A stretch of DNA of 64,000 nucleotides from contig VNKQ01000018.1 of NCBI GenBank assembly GCA_016508695.1, positions 620,001-684,000 of the forward strand, given 5' to 3'. The position numbers and the translations under genes were made by a program. Origin of the DNA: Hyphodiscus hymeniophilus (lineage: Eukaryota > Ascomycota > Leotiomycetes > Helotiales > Hyphodiscaceae). The notes beneath the pieces were generated by a model. That model was given only the letters and a program-made list of their open reading frames with translations, was not told the origin of the DNA and did no database searches. Below, in pieces: positions 21,565 to 33,964 of this stretch. Every line of letters begins with the position of its first letter. The stretch's first letter is position 1.

Positions 21565-22970
21565 AAGGACGAGAAGAGAAGCTCTTGAAGCTTGTTGATG
21601 CGAGGCCGAGTTGGTCGCAGACCAGATGACGTCGTGTGGGCAGTTTAGGGGAAAACCAGAGCTGGGCGGAAGCGGAGACTCGCTGCTTACGCTCTAGCTC
21701 GGGCACGAATCGACCACTCATCATCGAGTCTCTCAGCGGCCCTTCCAAGATGCAAAGCCCTGCATAGCTGACCCTCTCTCTCTCTCTCTTCCTCCGATTC
21801 CCAGACTTCCGACCGACTCCAGCCCAGAGTCCCAGTCTCCCAAAGTATCCATGACGGCTTCCCCATGTCCTCGATCGAGACTGATCTGCTCAAGGGGGCT
21901 TTCTCTGATGGTCGGATGGTCTGATGCTCTCTTTCCTCCGTCCTCCGTGCTCCTCGTAGCTACGGATTCGAATAGTCTCATCGCACAAGCATCTCTGCAA
22001 CCGGATTCAATTCCACAGACTACCGTCCACACACGGGAGCAGCCTTGGAGCCTCACCACTCACCACCCACCACTCATACGTCACTTCGCCCTCCAGATGA
22101 AGGACAAAGCCTTGATTGTCATACGCTACGTGCATTGCTAAACTAAACCGACCGAGGCGTTGAGCTACTGTAGAAAGTCTATTGAAATGGGAAATTGGGA
22201 CCATTTTGCCACTGCGTTGCCAGGTCATTACCCGTCCATCGCGTTTCGGCGCACTGGCCCTGACGATCGCTCGGTCACATGTTTTCGTAACACCCCTGGG
22301 AACATTTGTTTGACCTGACCACCAGCTCGTTCCTTCAAATACCAACTGCGTGAATCGAGTTTGATTCTGGTCTGAAAGTAACTATATTGTTGCAGAGATC
22401 ACAAGATATCACGTTAGAACACCTCGATTGTAAGCACTCGGGAGAACGAGGGCCCTCTGGAGTACGCCAATCCTTTTGTCAATTCAATGTATGCTGGCCC
22501 TGAGACCTTCACGCTTCCAGCTTTGAGTTTGGACTTCAATAGAGTCATCTTTTTGGTAGACACACATGATTAGTACACATTGCGCCTTTCCTTTCGATGA
22601 AATGTTTTCGTTGCGGTCACGTGCCATGCTTCTGGACCTCTTCCACCTACCTTAAGGTTGTTTACTCGAATACAATACTTCAATAAGCAGCTAGATAGTT
22701 TGGCAAGCATTACGTCTAGTAGCAACTCTAGTGTAAAACGTTTGCTTATTATTATAAATAAAGAAACATATCTTCTTGTATTATATTCATTATTCAATCC
22801 ATAACGCCACGCGATTATTTACTCCTTCCATTAATTATCAAACAAGAAAGGAATCTGCCTAGTACTTCTATCTTGCTTGTTTAAGCCAGTACAAAAAATC
22901 AAACAACTAAAAAGCCGGGAAAGAACCAAAAAAGAAAGTTGATCACCGACTAACTTCTTAGAGGGGCTAT

Positions 22971-22999
22971 AACATCTGATCTGCACCAGATCAGATGTT
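22971..22999. repeat. Perfect inverted repeat, 13-bp arms with 3-base loop
   Basis: The arms are AACATCTGATCTG and its exact reverse complement, around CAC. A smaller hairpin, ACCTC-TTC-GAGGT, lies 12 bases downstream at 23012-23024. The function is unknown: it could be an RNA hairpin, an operator-like site or a scar. Confidence 0.8.
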
Positions 23000-25372
23000 C
23001 TACTCCCGCAGACCTCTTCGAGGTGATCTCTGGAACTGAAACAGAAGTGTATTATTTAAGGATCGAGTTCGCAGTCGAAGTCGAAGTAATCGAATTGCCG
23101 GGTTGGCGGAAAAGGACAGGATCGCTACTGTCATTGAATGGATCGCTACCATAATGCCCGTGTCTTTGGTGTCCCGGTCTTGGGATCCGGGATCTTGTTA
23201 TTAATGTTAGTCTTGGAACGGCGAATCGGGAATCGAGATGGACTGCTGGACCGTTAGGCCATGGCGGCTGGGAGGGTTTGCTGGGGTTGTCGTGAGGGGT
23301 TGAGGGCTTGGGTTGATATATAAAGGTAAAGGTGAGTTGGAAAAATATAAGCGAGGGGGTAGATACGGCTCAGGAAGGGAAGGCGTCTGGATGGTTTGGC
23401 TGCTCTTGTGGCTTGCAACGAATGCAGGTTGGGTGTTTGAGCTGGGCTGTTATACAATAGCAATGTCCCAGACTATTTACTCCATATCGAACATATGGCT
23501 TCCCTTGAATGATTTCAAAACGAGCAGCGCAACAACCCCGCAACATGGTGATATAGTCGCCGTTTATAGTACAGCCAGGGACAAGTTCCATGTTAACTAG
23601 TGCTTGTCATGAAGAAGCATTGACAGTCACCAGTGAACTAACAAGATTCGTGTTTCCAAAAAGCATAGCTCTTCCAACTTAAGACCACGGCCCTCATCCT
23701 CAGCCTCCTACTCATAACGCGACCCTGTTGGGTCCGGATCGTCCTGTTGCAGCATGCAAAGAAGCACGTCGATGACATGGTGCTTGAGGAGTCGATTCGC
23801 TGTGGTGAACTTGGAGATATAAACTACCGATCTCTTAGGCTGAGAGCGCAGTAATGCAGTTCTGAGATACGTACAGGTAGAGCAGAGAGTGGTGTCGTCT
23901 AAGTCCCGTCATGCTCTGATATGGAATTGATATTACCAGCTTGTCTGGTAGCAAAACAGTGAAACAAGTGAGAAGCAACGTAAAGAAGTCGTTATCTAGG
24001 ACTCCCAGAGTTCCGGTTTTCTACAAGTTGAGGAGTCACAAGTGATTCTTTTTGCAGTCGGGCTAGCGTGATATATGGAAGGTCTATTGGTATCCGGGTA
24101 TGAGGACCGGAACTGTATGATACACCGCATTTAATGATGCCGCTAAGCTGATCCTTTCCAAACCATCTAACGAGCGTGACCATTCATGAGCTAAACTGTA
24201 TCATGCTCGTCTCTTCATGCGTAAGAGGTTACTTGGGAGCCTTTGCATTTGCTCAGCGAGAGTATCGTCAGATCGGGTCTCGAGGGAAACAGGACTGGTC
24301 AACAATGAGACGCCTCAACTCTCCATCCCTATCGGTAAATAACTCAGACAGCGGCTTCGAAAATTCGAGTCAGTAAAGTGCTTAGTAGGAACATTCATCG
24401 AGCACGAAACAAAGTGAAACTCCTGCAAGTCGGGCCCAGCAGGATTGAACGCTGAGTCGTTGACAGCTCTGTTCGCGAAGCCTACCGTGTGGCCAGGACC
24501 TGCTCAGTAATCCAAGGGATGAGTCGATAGTTCGACATTGAAGAATGTTAACACCAAGGATAGCTCGCCAAGTTCGTTAACTTAAAAGAGGATGTATTTG
24601 TATAATATGAAACGGTCGTGATCTTGGAAGTAGCACACAGCCGCATGAATCCACAGCGCTTGCTGCTACCAAATCAATGCGTAAAGAGCCAAAATTTGAA
24701 CAGGCATATATAAACCTCACTCTAGCATAGCTTTCGAGCGGCCGCAGAATAGAACCTCCTCTGAAGATTGAACAGCCGTGCTCTACAAGGAATTTGGGAT
24801 GGGCGGATTGATGATAGCTGCAAACAGGTGAGCGAGATTTTGCGAGAGAAGTATCTCTATTACCTCTCGCTAGCTATTGTGTGACCAGTAGACAATGGAG
24901 CCTTAAACAAGTGGCCTTTGGTATAGAATTGACCTCGATTTTCGGAGCTTTGCAACTGATTTTGAGTTTTAAAATTCTGCATAGTTTGTGCATATTTATG
25001 CAAATTATGCTGACACAGCAACCCAGTTCCTGTTTGGATTCGTTCTTCCTTCCCATATCAACAACATTCACTCCCACTTCACATGAGTCTCGGCTCACTC
25101 GTTTGAAAGTGTTCCCTTCCCCAAATCCGGATACAGGGCGAAGTTGATTTGCAGCGTAAAGAACGGCGGATCACGAAATTCAACACAATACGTTTGTAGG
25201 GAATGCCTCCAACGGTGTCGCATTCCACCGCGTCAAATCACAATCTGCGAGTCTTTCTTATCTTGCCTTTCTTTGTATGAAAGAGCAATATACCAACGTT
25301 CACATTTTCGTCCATGTCTAACTCGGTGTATCAGAAGATCACCACATAGGCCCTGAGCGTGTTGTTATGAGT

Positions 25373-25378
25373 CACGTG
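25373..25378. promoter_or_regulatory. CACGTG palindrome upstream of KMT6
   Basis: It sits in the symmetric context TCACGTGA about 130 bp before the KMT6 start, which suits a bHLH-factor site. A chance occurrence is possible. Confidence 0.3.
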
Positions 25379-25504
25379 ATACCATTTCAGTACAGGCCGA
25401 GCATCGACGTGGGCCGCAAATGAGAGTTGGCCATTAAAAGTTAAAATACTAAGCTCCATCACCTACTTTATACAGATCCGCCGGCGCTCGGTTTACATCC
25501 AACC

Positions 25505-28500
25505 ATGGATCCTTCTGGCACCTTTATCGATCTCACCTTGGACATGTACGACAACAACGAAGCCCGGCTTATGCAGGGCAGGCCACAGAACAATCTTATT
25601 GATCTCACTGAGGACAGTCCGCCACCTCAACAGCGAATCAATATTGATACAGAGCTAAGGGTGCCAAATCCTTCTCTACAGAGCAGGAGACCCGTGCCAA
25701 TACAAAGCCGAGCCTCGCTCAATGGGCCGCCGAAAATCGAGAGATCACCAGACCCATTTCCGCCTGTCAAGTTCTCTCCTCCGTCAGCGAGCAGAAACCC
25801 TTCTCAAAAAGCACAGATTATCAGCACCAGAGATGGTGAAGTCAACAGGAGTCTACGCTCCCCAAATGAAGCTATCATTCATGAGGTTACGGATTCAGAA
25901 GACGGTGATGATCTTGAAGAAGAAGACCGCTCTACAGATCAAATCCCGCTCGAAGATCTAAGCACCCTTAAAGTAGAAAACCTTCCTCAAGACCATGATC
26001 TGCCTTCAAACCTGTCTTTTGAAGGTAGTCTAAGTCCACAGATATCCTTTGAGCGATCCATTGGAACAGACTCTCCTATAGCAATCCGACACCGGGCGAA
26101 AAAGGCACAAAAGGAGCCTAAGAACAATCAAAAATCACGTCCCAAATCAACCAGGAATTCCAGCCCGCAGCCCAACCTTTTAACGGATGAACAATCACTT
26201 AACCAGCAGCCCAACATTGTCGACCTGGAGGAAAGACTAGAAAAGTTTCAACAAAGAGTGCATGATGATCATGCCGAGACTGTCAAGTGGCTCTTACATG
26301 ATGCCAGGAGGGCAGTGGCGAAGGAGAACTCACCCTTCATCGATGATATCTGTCCATTCGCCGCAATGAAGGCTGTCAATGCCATCCATGGACAGACACC
26401 TGACGGCATGATTAAGCTCAAATTAGACACTGTTGTAAGTTTTCAAGCTGTCTGGAGTCAAATATAAAGCTGACCGACATAGTTGAATAAGAAAAAGCTT
26501 GCCAGAAGTAGCACTTACCTTCCCACTGCGAAGGTTGCAAGTAATGTACCTCGCGTACCGAAATACAGCTCCTATACAATAGTCAAGCGGAACATCCTCT
26601 GCGCGGACGATGAGCAACTTAAATTTATGCCGTTTCTAGGAGTGTACGACTCTAAAGGAGATGTTAAATCTTCTGTATTCAACCGTTTAGTTAAAGAGTT
26701 AGATGAGGTTTACAGCGCAAAGCGTTCTGGTTCCAGTCAGGAAACCGAGATGGCGTCAACAATCAACACCTATATAGACGGTTGGCTTGAAGAGCTGGAC
26801 CTAGGCCTAGACCGGCAAGGACTGATAAGCTATATTCTAGAGGAGAATAGCGATAATCTTGACAAAAGCCAAAAGGAAATCAAAAGGCTCAGAAAGGCAT
26901 CAGGAGGTCCGCTAGCACCACACATGGTGGAAATTGCAACGACGTTCTCGGCGGCATTCAAGACTGTGTTCAACCCCATCAGTATAACAAGTGTCATACT
27001 TCCGGACCAGCGCTTGAAAGAGATGCTCGAAAGGACGAACAAACCTGGTCAGAACAGCCCTCTTGGACGAAGCCAGTCAGGATCCCCAAAGAGTCAATTG
27101 AGCGAAGCAGAATATACAACCGAACGACTTGGAACCTATATCAACCTGACATGTCTGATATGCGGAGCAATTTGCTGTCAGACTCATGGCGACTATCACC
27201 GTGAGGAGATTCACAGCAGCGACGATTCTGAAACGAACGATTCCGGAGAAGAGCCTGCTGAGGAGTACCGCTATACTCATCAACCCGTCGCTTTGCGCTA
27301 CGACGAGATGCTGCGAAAGCAAGACGTCAGGCTATCTAACCCTGTGGCATCGAATCCTGTGCCTGACTCTGATGGTATACCTTGCTCAGACGAATGCTAT
27401 CGTAATTTCGATCATCGGGACAGAGCGGCCGAACTGAGTCGTGAAGTCCTTGTTGCTCTAAGAAGCTTCATGATCAGCATGCGCCCTGCAATTCAGCCAT
27501 GTAACATCTCTTTCTTATTGGGTATTCCATGCTGGCAAGTTTACACGAAGATCCAGGATCTGAAGAGTGTCGTACCAAACACTCCAGAGCCATATCCTCA
27601 GCGACGCTTCAAAGTTATAGACTGGTACGATAATAAACGCAAAATTCTCAGGAGTGATTGGCAAGAAATGACCTCGGCACACCTTCATCAAGAGCGAACT
27701 CAAGCAAATCCAGTAAGCTTGATGTTCCCCTGCCAAAACTTCCGATACTGACACTCGTCCCTAGTGTGCTCATAATGGCCCCTGCAACGGTGATTGCCCA
27801 TGTGCATCTTCAAATATCCTGTGCGAAGCCTTCTGCGGATGCCCCGACGATTGCCTTCGCAAATTCACGGGATGCAATTGCCACGCGTCTGGATCGGCTT
27901 GCGTCTCCGAATCTTGCATATGTATCGCCATGAATCGAGAATGTGGTTCTCAATGCACGTCTTGCGGCGCGGTTCCTCGAATTGACCCCAAAAACAAATT
28001 TGACGACGATCTTTTCAGTCGAGGTTGCCAAAATATCGTGTTACAAAGAGGTGTAGATCGGAAGCTCATGATTGGTGAGAGTCAACTTGAAGGTGTGGGA
28101 TTCGGATTATATCTTGGTGAACAAGTACGGAAGGGAGATTATCTGAGCGAATATACTGGCGAAGTAAGTTCACAAGTCTCGAAATGTTCTACTCTAACTT
28201 TTAATAGGTCATCTCCTTTGCGGAGGCTGACCGTAGGGGTATCATCTATGACCGCAAATACATGTCTTTCCTATTCGACTTAAACAGTGAGTGGTGCATC
28301 GACGCAGCCCGGCTCGGAAACAAGACGCGTTTTATAAATCATGCGGAGAGCGAGCAAAACGGCTTAAACTGTGAAGCAAAGATCTTTCTTGTGAACGGCG
28401 AGCATCGTATCAAGTTCGTCGCATTAAGAGACATCAAGGCTGGCGAGGAATTACTCTTCAATTATGGCAAGAAGTTCGCAGAGAAGCACGGACTCAACAA

Positions 28501-28852
28501 GAGGATGCCCAAAGCGGTTAAGGAGGGTGGCAAAAAGGGTGTTGTTGAAGGCGAAGAGGCTTTGGAGGCACTTGATGGTAATCGCGCCAGAGGGAAATGG
28601 ACTGCTACAAGAGGGGGCCATGGTAGTGGGCGCGGAGGAAGGAAAGCTACAAAGTCGGCGCCCATGAAACAAATGAAGCCGATCAAGGACCTCATTGCTG
28701 AGGTGGAGAGAGCTGTTCAAGAGGATGAGGACGAGTCTATGCCTGATGTTGACGAGGCTGAGGAAGAGGATGATGATGGTGAAGATGAGGAGAGTGTTCA
28801 CGAGCGGCGGAGAAAACGAAGAATTAGACGACCGAAAAGATATACTCGATAA
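25505..28852 (+). CDS. KMT6: EZH2/KMT6 histone H3K27 methyltransferase (PRC2 catalytic subunit)
   Basis: Exons 25505-26434, 26483-27712, 27765-28163 and 28208-28852 join in phase to 1067 residues. Introns are 44-52 nt. The C-terminal half holds a Cys-rich CXC domain from about residue 721 (CAHNGPCNGDCPCAS, then many CxC pairs). A SET domain covers about 825-945 and includes RFINHAESEQNGLNCEAK (N897-H898), VNGEHRIKF and ELLFNYGKKF (Tyr939). The CXC-SET order without a post-SET cysteine cluster is the E(z)/EZH2 signature and separates it from SET1 and SUV39 types. The protein should trimethylate H3K27 with EED and SUZ12 partners and so silence facultative heterochromatin, including accessory-metabolism clusters. 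Two SUMO-interaction-like motifs lie at the N-terminus (IDLT at residues 8-11 and 32-35). The C-terminal tail is long, with an RGG-like patch, an acidic run and a basic end. Confidence 0.93.
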
Positions 28853-30073
28853 CAGCGATTCAAGCTGGGAATCTTGTCGACTCAAGTACTGCCAAAATAT
28901 TGTGCTCACTGTAGCAAACATGGAGAGGTCGCCGGCGAAAATAACGCGATTCCACGTGCCCTCTTTATCGAGTTTTGCAGGAGTATGACTTCTGAAGTCC
29001 TGTAGCCTCGTTTTGGTAAGATGTGACTGTTCCAGAACTGTGCTATGGCAAAACTCCAAAGGAAGGTAAAGTCTCGTGATCACGACAGAAGCTCCTCCAT
29101 CTTGATGAAAGAGAACGAGTCTTGAATGCAGTACCAAAGCTTCTCGAGAGACTTCTCTCCATTACAGCTGGTCCGCCAACTCATAATGATAACGATAACT
29201 ACTCGCAACTCGCTTAACGCAGCCCGTCTGAACTTTTAGAGGAGGCGGGAAATGTGGCTAGAGGCACAGCACAAGGCTGAGCAATCACCACACTCGGAGT
29301 CGGGACACGCATTTTAAGCATGAAATGGTAGCGGCGGGTACTTGGCAGTCCAGGTACTTGTTGTGTTGCAGGACGGTCAATGTTGACATGGCACGGTATT
29401 ATTCCAATTTCCAACTTTACCAGTGTATTTTACTATACTCCGTACTTGCGCGATCCCTTTCTCCCGAGTGGTGCGAAGATGCCAAGTCTTATTCTGAATT
29501 GCTTCTTTCCATGTCTGCATCTATCTCCATGGCTCATTTGCTGGCGGTGTGTCCCGCAGAAATCGAGGGGCTGAGAGAAAGAGGCACTTGGGCAATGGGC
29601 ACACCATGATCGCTAAAATCTGACGGCCAAGACTCCCCAAGTTAAATTTAGGCGATGTTGAAACCTCATTGCCCTGGACACTGCAGCTCTTCTAACCAAG
29701 CATGGATGAGCGATGCCCAGGGTGGTCTGGTGGGTGTCCGCCGACTTCGTCCGGCGTCCAGTCATTCTCCTTTCTTCTCTTCAGCCGCATTTACTGCAGT
29801 CCTCAATAGAGGATGGTGGATGGCCCTGGCCCAGCCTTAGACATGGCCCCCAATATACCGCCAAACCCCAGCTGCGGCACGGACTGGGTATTGGGTGTGA
29901 TGGATGCAGAATACTTCAAGAAGCTGAGGCCCGCCCATGCGCTTTCGATTCTCACGATGCTTCCGTCTCTCACGCCGTCGCTGTAGAACCTCTTCTCGCG
30001 TCAACACGACCTCTGCTAGCTGCAGGTGGATCGATCTCACGATAGAGTACGAGACCGTTTTCGCTCCTCGACG
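28853..30073. other. Intergenic, 1.2 kb
   Basis: This is the 3' region of KMT6 and the promoter of the next membrane-protein gene. Short open frames are present on both strands, none with a recognisable motif. Confidence 0.45.
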
Positions 30074-32270
30074 ATGTCCGCTCCGAATTATCGTCCGGTT
30101 TCCCACGTCGCGGATGATGGGCAGCCATTGTTCCAGAGTCCCGAGATGGTGCAAGGCATATGGCGCACTCCAGGTGGCTCTTACGCGGATCCTCATGGAC
30201 AAGGAATTGAGCTGCAACAGAGCCCACCACTTCCTCATCGACCCAGCCAGATCTCGTTCGCATCCGACGGGAACTTGAACAAGCCAGCCATGGCGGAAGG
30301 AAGTAGGCATACAGCAAATACCTTTTATCTGAAAATTCATGGCTAACATACCACCAAGCCAACGAGAATCGTCCCTTCTTGCCCCATAAATCTACCTCGA
30401 TGGACTCCACAGTAACGACAGCCGAGTTTAAAGCCAAGACTGGTAAACAGCTGCGCCATCTCCTCTTTGGAAGCTCAGTCCGGTGGATTCTATCACTGCT
30501 ACTCTGTGCCGCTTGGGTTTTGGCCACTCGGCTGGTAGTGCAAGAAGGAGCCGTCACGGAATTTCGGAAGAGAGTATACAACGCTGTCACAACGGGCATC
30601 GGCCTTTGTCTTGGTCTCAACATTGCAAGTGCATTCAAGGACATGGCATTGAACATGAGGTGGCCAATCTTGGCCCGTCGCGAGAGAAGTCTGGTCGAGG
30701 TGAGGGTCCTCGAACCTGACGCTGGAGCAACTGCTGATTTTACACAAAGCTCGATCTCATTCTGCGCGCGGATAGTCTCACAGAGTTGTCCAAACTAGTC
30801 TTTCAAACCAGAAGGATAGGAGTCATTTTAGCTTCCATCTTCTGGCTTCTTTTGAATATCGCTGCTCAAGCCGGTATCGCAGCCGTCAGTTTAACCTACG
30901 GATTCGAAACTGACGAGACTGGAGTAATGCTCAATACTGGAAAAGTCACGATCCCGGATTTGCAACACTTCTACCCTTTGGGTACTCCATCGTCGGATAT
31001 TGGAATGTCCGAAAGCTATGAGGATGAGAGTTTTACGGCCCATTTGTTAGTGTACATTCTCCAGTGCAAAGCATTTACTAAGATTGTACAGATACGGCTC
31101 AATGGCGCAAGCTTTCGGCTGGAACCAAACCGTCGAATTACCCAAGGCGGGTCGCCGAGTACTGCAGCAAGATGGTTTAATCTTCTACAATAACGTGACC
31201 GATTCCCAGAGCTATGTCTTCACGGACTCCAATATCTCAGGTGGTACTAGCATCAGCGTTTTCAGCTCGCGCAATCTCAATGTGACTTGGGCGTGCGAGT
31301 CCCATGCAGTCACGTCACATGGTGATGGGAGCTGGTCAGACCCCACAGTGGAGGACAGTACGTATAAATTCCCGAATTACCTCTTTAGGAATTGTAATAC
31401 TGAGTTTGACGTCTTGTTAGTTGGTACAATATACGTTTCACAAAGTCTGCCAAACTCGACAACATTTTTTAACAATGGGAACACAACCTGCCCGGACCGT
31501 AACAATCGGTGCAAGGTTATCGAAGCCCTTGAAACATCAGACACCGATCCGTGGTATTATAGGTGCAACATCACTCTCGGACATACTAAGAATGACCCGC
31601 AGAGGCTCTCAACTATTAGCGATACAATGGCCTTATTCAGCGCAGCTGCGATCGCTCAAGGCGGTTTCGTCGGTCGCTTTCCAGATGATTCCGATGTTCT
31701 CCAGGTACTAGATCCCCTTCCCAAGTTCCAGCGTTAGCTAAGATTGGATTCGTAGTCCGCGCAAATATTCCCACAAACAACATACTTCGGGTCACCACTG
31801 AAAGGCGACGCAGATTTGATGGGATGGGATATATCGTATTTTGCCATCGGCGCTCTAGTTCGTATTCCCTCTCGGCATTGTGTCTATCTGCAAGAGCTCA
31901 TGCTAACTTTGAGATTCAACAGGGTGTCGCAGCTGTTTATAATCCCACCACGACTTACACTGGGCAGGCACCAACCCAAGGGCAACAGCTCACAGTCGGA
32001 CACGCTGTGTGGTTCATCGGGATTCTTTTCCTTCTTCTCCTTTTCCAATTAATCTTCATAATCATTGTTGCGATCTGGGCAAACCGAGTGAAGGTTCAAG
32101 AGGATTCTCCTCTCAACATATCTGTCCTGATGAGGCCCATTGCCGACAGGCTGGATGATATCGGACACGGCCGAGAAACCAAGGCTTTTAAGAAAGCGAG
32201 GAGGAAGACACTCGCTCAATATCAAAGAGACCAGATAAGTGGCAATTGGTCTTTCAAGATGAAGAATTGA
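30074..32270 (+). CDS. Fungal multi-pass membrane protein of unknown function
   Basis: Six exons (30074-30302, 30359-30699, 30750-31045, 31092-31704, 31756-31857, 31923-32270) join in phase to about 642 residues. A polar N-terminus of about 110 residues is followed by a helix WILSLLLCAAWVLATRLV, a second near GLCLGLNIASAF and a third, VILASIFWLLLNIAAQAGIA. A large domain of about 330 residues then carries several N-x-S/T sites and cysteines, which suggests it is extracytoplasmic. A final helix follows (WFIGILFLLLLFQLIFIIIV). The tail is short and basic. I do not recognise a family function. Introns contain good branch sites such as TGCTAAC. After the called stop another frame reads KWQLVFQDEELRA, so the true C-terminus may be longer if one base is missing near 32240. 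Confidence 0.75.
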
Positions 32271-32898
32271 GAGCTACATCCTATGACTACGCTGCAGCCC
32301 AGGTTCTGAGAAGAGCTTGGTCTCAGGAGGTGGTGACTGGTTTTAACTTTCTTGCACATTGGAGTTACTTGTTTGGCTTTCTGGCACAGATTTTATCTGC
32401 ATTTCATTGTACATGTGGTCGCGGTAGATACCCGGGGTGAGAATCCCTTTTTGAGAGGCTTGGATGTAGATCAATAAATAGCAAGGACCAGGCAGCCTGC
32501 ATACGAATTTTATGCACATACATTTATAGGATGTTACCCATGTCATTGGTATCTCATCCCATTTCTCAGCCTGCTATCATCTTCCATGTCCACCCGAGTG
32601 TACTTCTCCCTGCTTGTGGTGTCCACGATGCTAGGCCAGCTCAGAGATCCGAATCGTTGAGAGATGATTCCGCGTTTAGGACTTGATGGCATTAGTCTGC
32701 TAAGTTGTCAATTAGTATTTGGTTGTGCAGAACATGCCCAAGATCCCAACCAGTCACCCAGTCTGAAAGATTAGGAACCAAAATTATCAGGCTGGCTCGA
32801 CCCAATTGATAACCGTAGGCTTCCTTTAGCAAGATCTTTCTTTGCCGTCCAGGTTCTGCACAATCACTCACCAGGGAAGAAAATCCATTAGCCATAGC
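32271..32898. other. Intergenic, 630 bp
   Basis: The first 150 bases continue open in a second frame that may belong to the upstream membrane protein (see its entry). I see nothing else. Confidence 0.4.
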
Positions 32899-33006
32899 CT
32901 AGATCTCGAAATAGCACAGCATGCCCTGGCGCTTCACGAGGAGGATGCGGAGGAGGATAGCGAGAAGAAGCCAGATGAGGACGATCGAGAACATAATGTC
33001 TGACAT
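32899..33006 (-). CDS. Putative 35-residue single-helix membrane microprotein
   Basis: The frame starts MSDIMFSIVLIWLLLAI, continues through a strongly hydrophobic stretch to a basic LLVKRQG and ends CYFEI. It is one helix with a short lumenal or outer N-terminus and a basic C-terminal flank. The start lies in a good context (GTCAAAATGTC). Just upstream on the same strand is a well-formed GT-AG pair, a GTAAGT donor near 33074 and an ACACAG acceptor near 33017. That makes a 5'-untranslated intron plausible. Homology is not recognised: a distant likeness to small membrane proteins such as Pmp3 or OST subunits is too weak to use. It may be chance. Confidence 0.35.
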   Translation of the reverse strand: MSDIMFSIVLIWLLLAILLRILLVKRQGMLCYFEI

Positions 33007-33964
33007 TTTGACGGGCCTGTGTGTCGGTAGTGAGTAAGTGGTCTTATAACAGCGATTGATCTACGGACTTACAGCTCTTGTTTGCTAGACAGGAAGGCTT
33101 GAATGCCAAAGCAGATACAATCCAGAATTTAAGTAAGCCACGAGCGGAAAGCCTAGTGGGATGAAACAGCGAAGGGTATTGGATCGACAGCGACGGTCTA
33201 GAGACGATGTGGTAGGCAGGGAATTTGATGGTTTCTGGTTGCTTTCGTCAATAGGAAGCGTTATCTTTGTGCTCAAACTCGAGCCTGATGTCAAAATATC
33301 GGCGTCCTGACATCTCAGGACGCGGCAGGTGGTGGATATGGAAAAGGGGGCGGGTTTCGCCTAAGCGAGAATCTACTTGTTCTCTTGGTAAATAAGTATG
33401 TGTCAAGACAGGAATTCACAAGCGATTTCTCCTCTTCTTCAAAAGTTATATATCCTGATGAGAGGGAGTCTATTGCTTCATTTGACTTAAAAGATCCCAG
33501 ATGTATATTTAATTGTGAGAGTTCATAGTGTATGGATTCTCTTATGCAATTGTCCTCTCGTAGACAGAATCGTTAGACATAGACGGCAATTGGAACAATG
33601 AGCATACTTGAGCCACAACCCAGGTTGTGACAGCGTCAAATCGTTCCTAGCATTAATGGAGCATCTAGAGAAGTGGGCATTGAAGAACAAACAAGAAGTA
33701 GACAACAATACTTGCTCCAAGCTGAATGAATCACACTGTCATGATCTACCCCAGCCTCATTGAGTCCAGCTAGGAGGACAAAATCTTTACGTCCGGGCTT
33801 GAATCGCCATTTCATAGGCGTTCTCATCTACCCTAGCCGTTCTGTCATTTCAGCACTGCATGCTCTTCTCGTCCAAAGCTACAAAACGTTCGAGCGCTCC
33901 ACTGCCACATCCTTCATTCAGTCCCAGTAACCCATGCCCTCCACCTGACTCCCACTGCTAGCCT
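33007..33964. other. Intergenic, about 960 bp
   Basis: Its left end contains the presumed leader and intron of the 35-residue gene. The rest has no recognised gene and includes the 3' side of the epimerase gene. Confidence 0.4.

Larger units (their letters stand above)
21403..25504. other. Gene-poor 4.1 kb region between PIL1 and KMT6
   Basis: The left end is the PIL1 promoter, with a purine-rich tract (21531-21580) and a CT microsatellite (about 21774-21795). AT-rich sequence occupies roughly 22650-22900. A perfect inverted repeat sits at 22971-22999. No open frame shows a domain or a coherent exon chain. The right end is the KMT6 promoter. Confidence 0.5.

Noticed and set aside
24420..24500. 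tRNA-like stretch (GCAGGATTGAACGC)
   Set aside because: No matching acceptor stem or anticodon arm could be folded.
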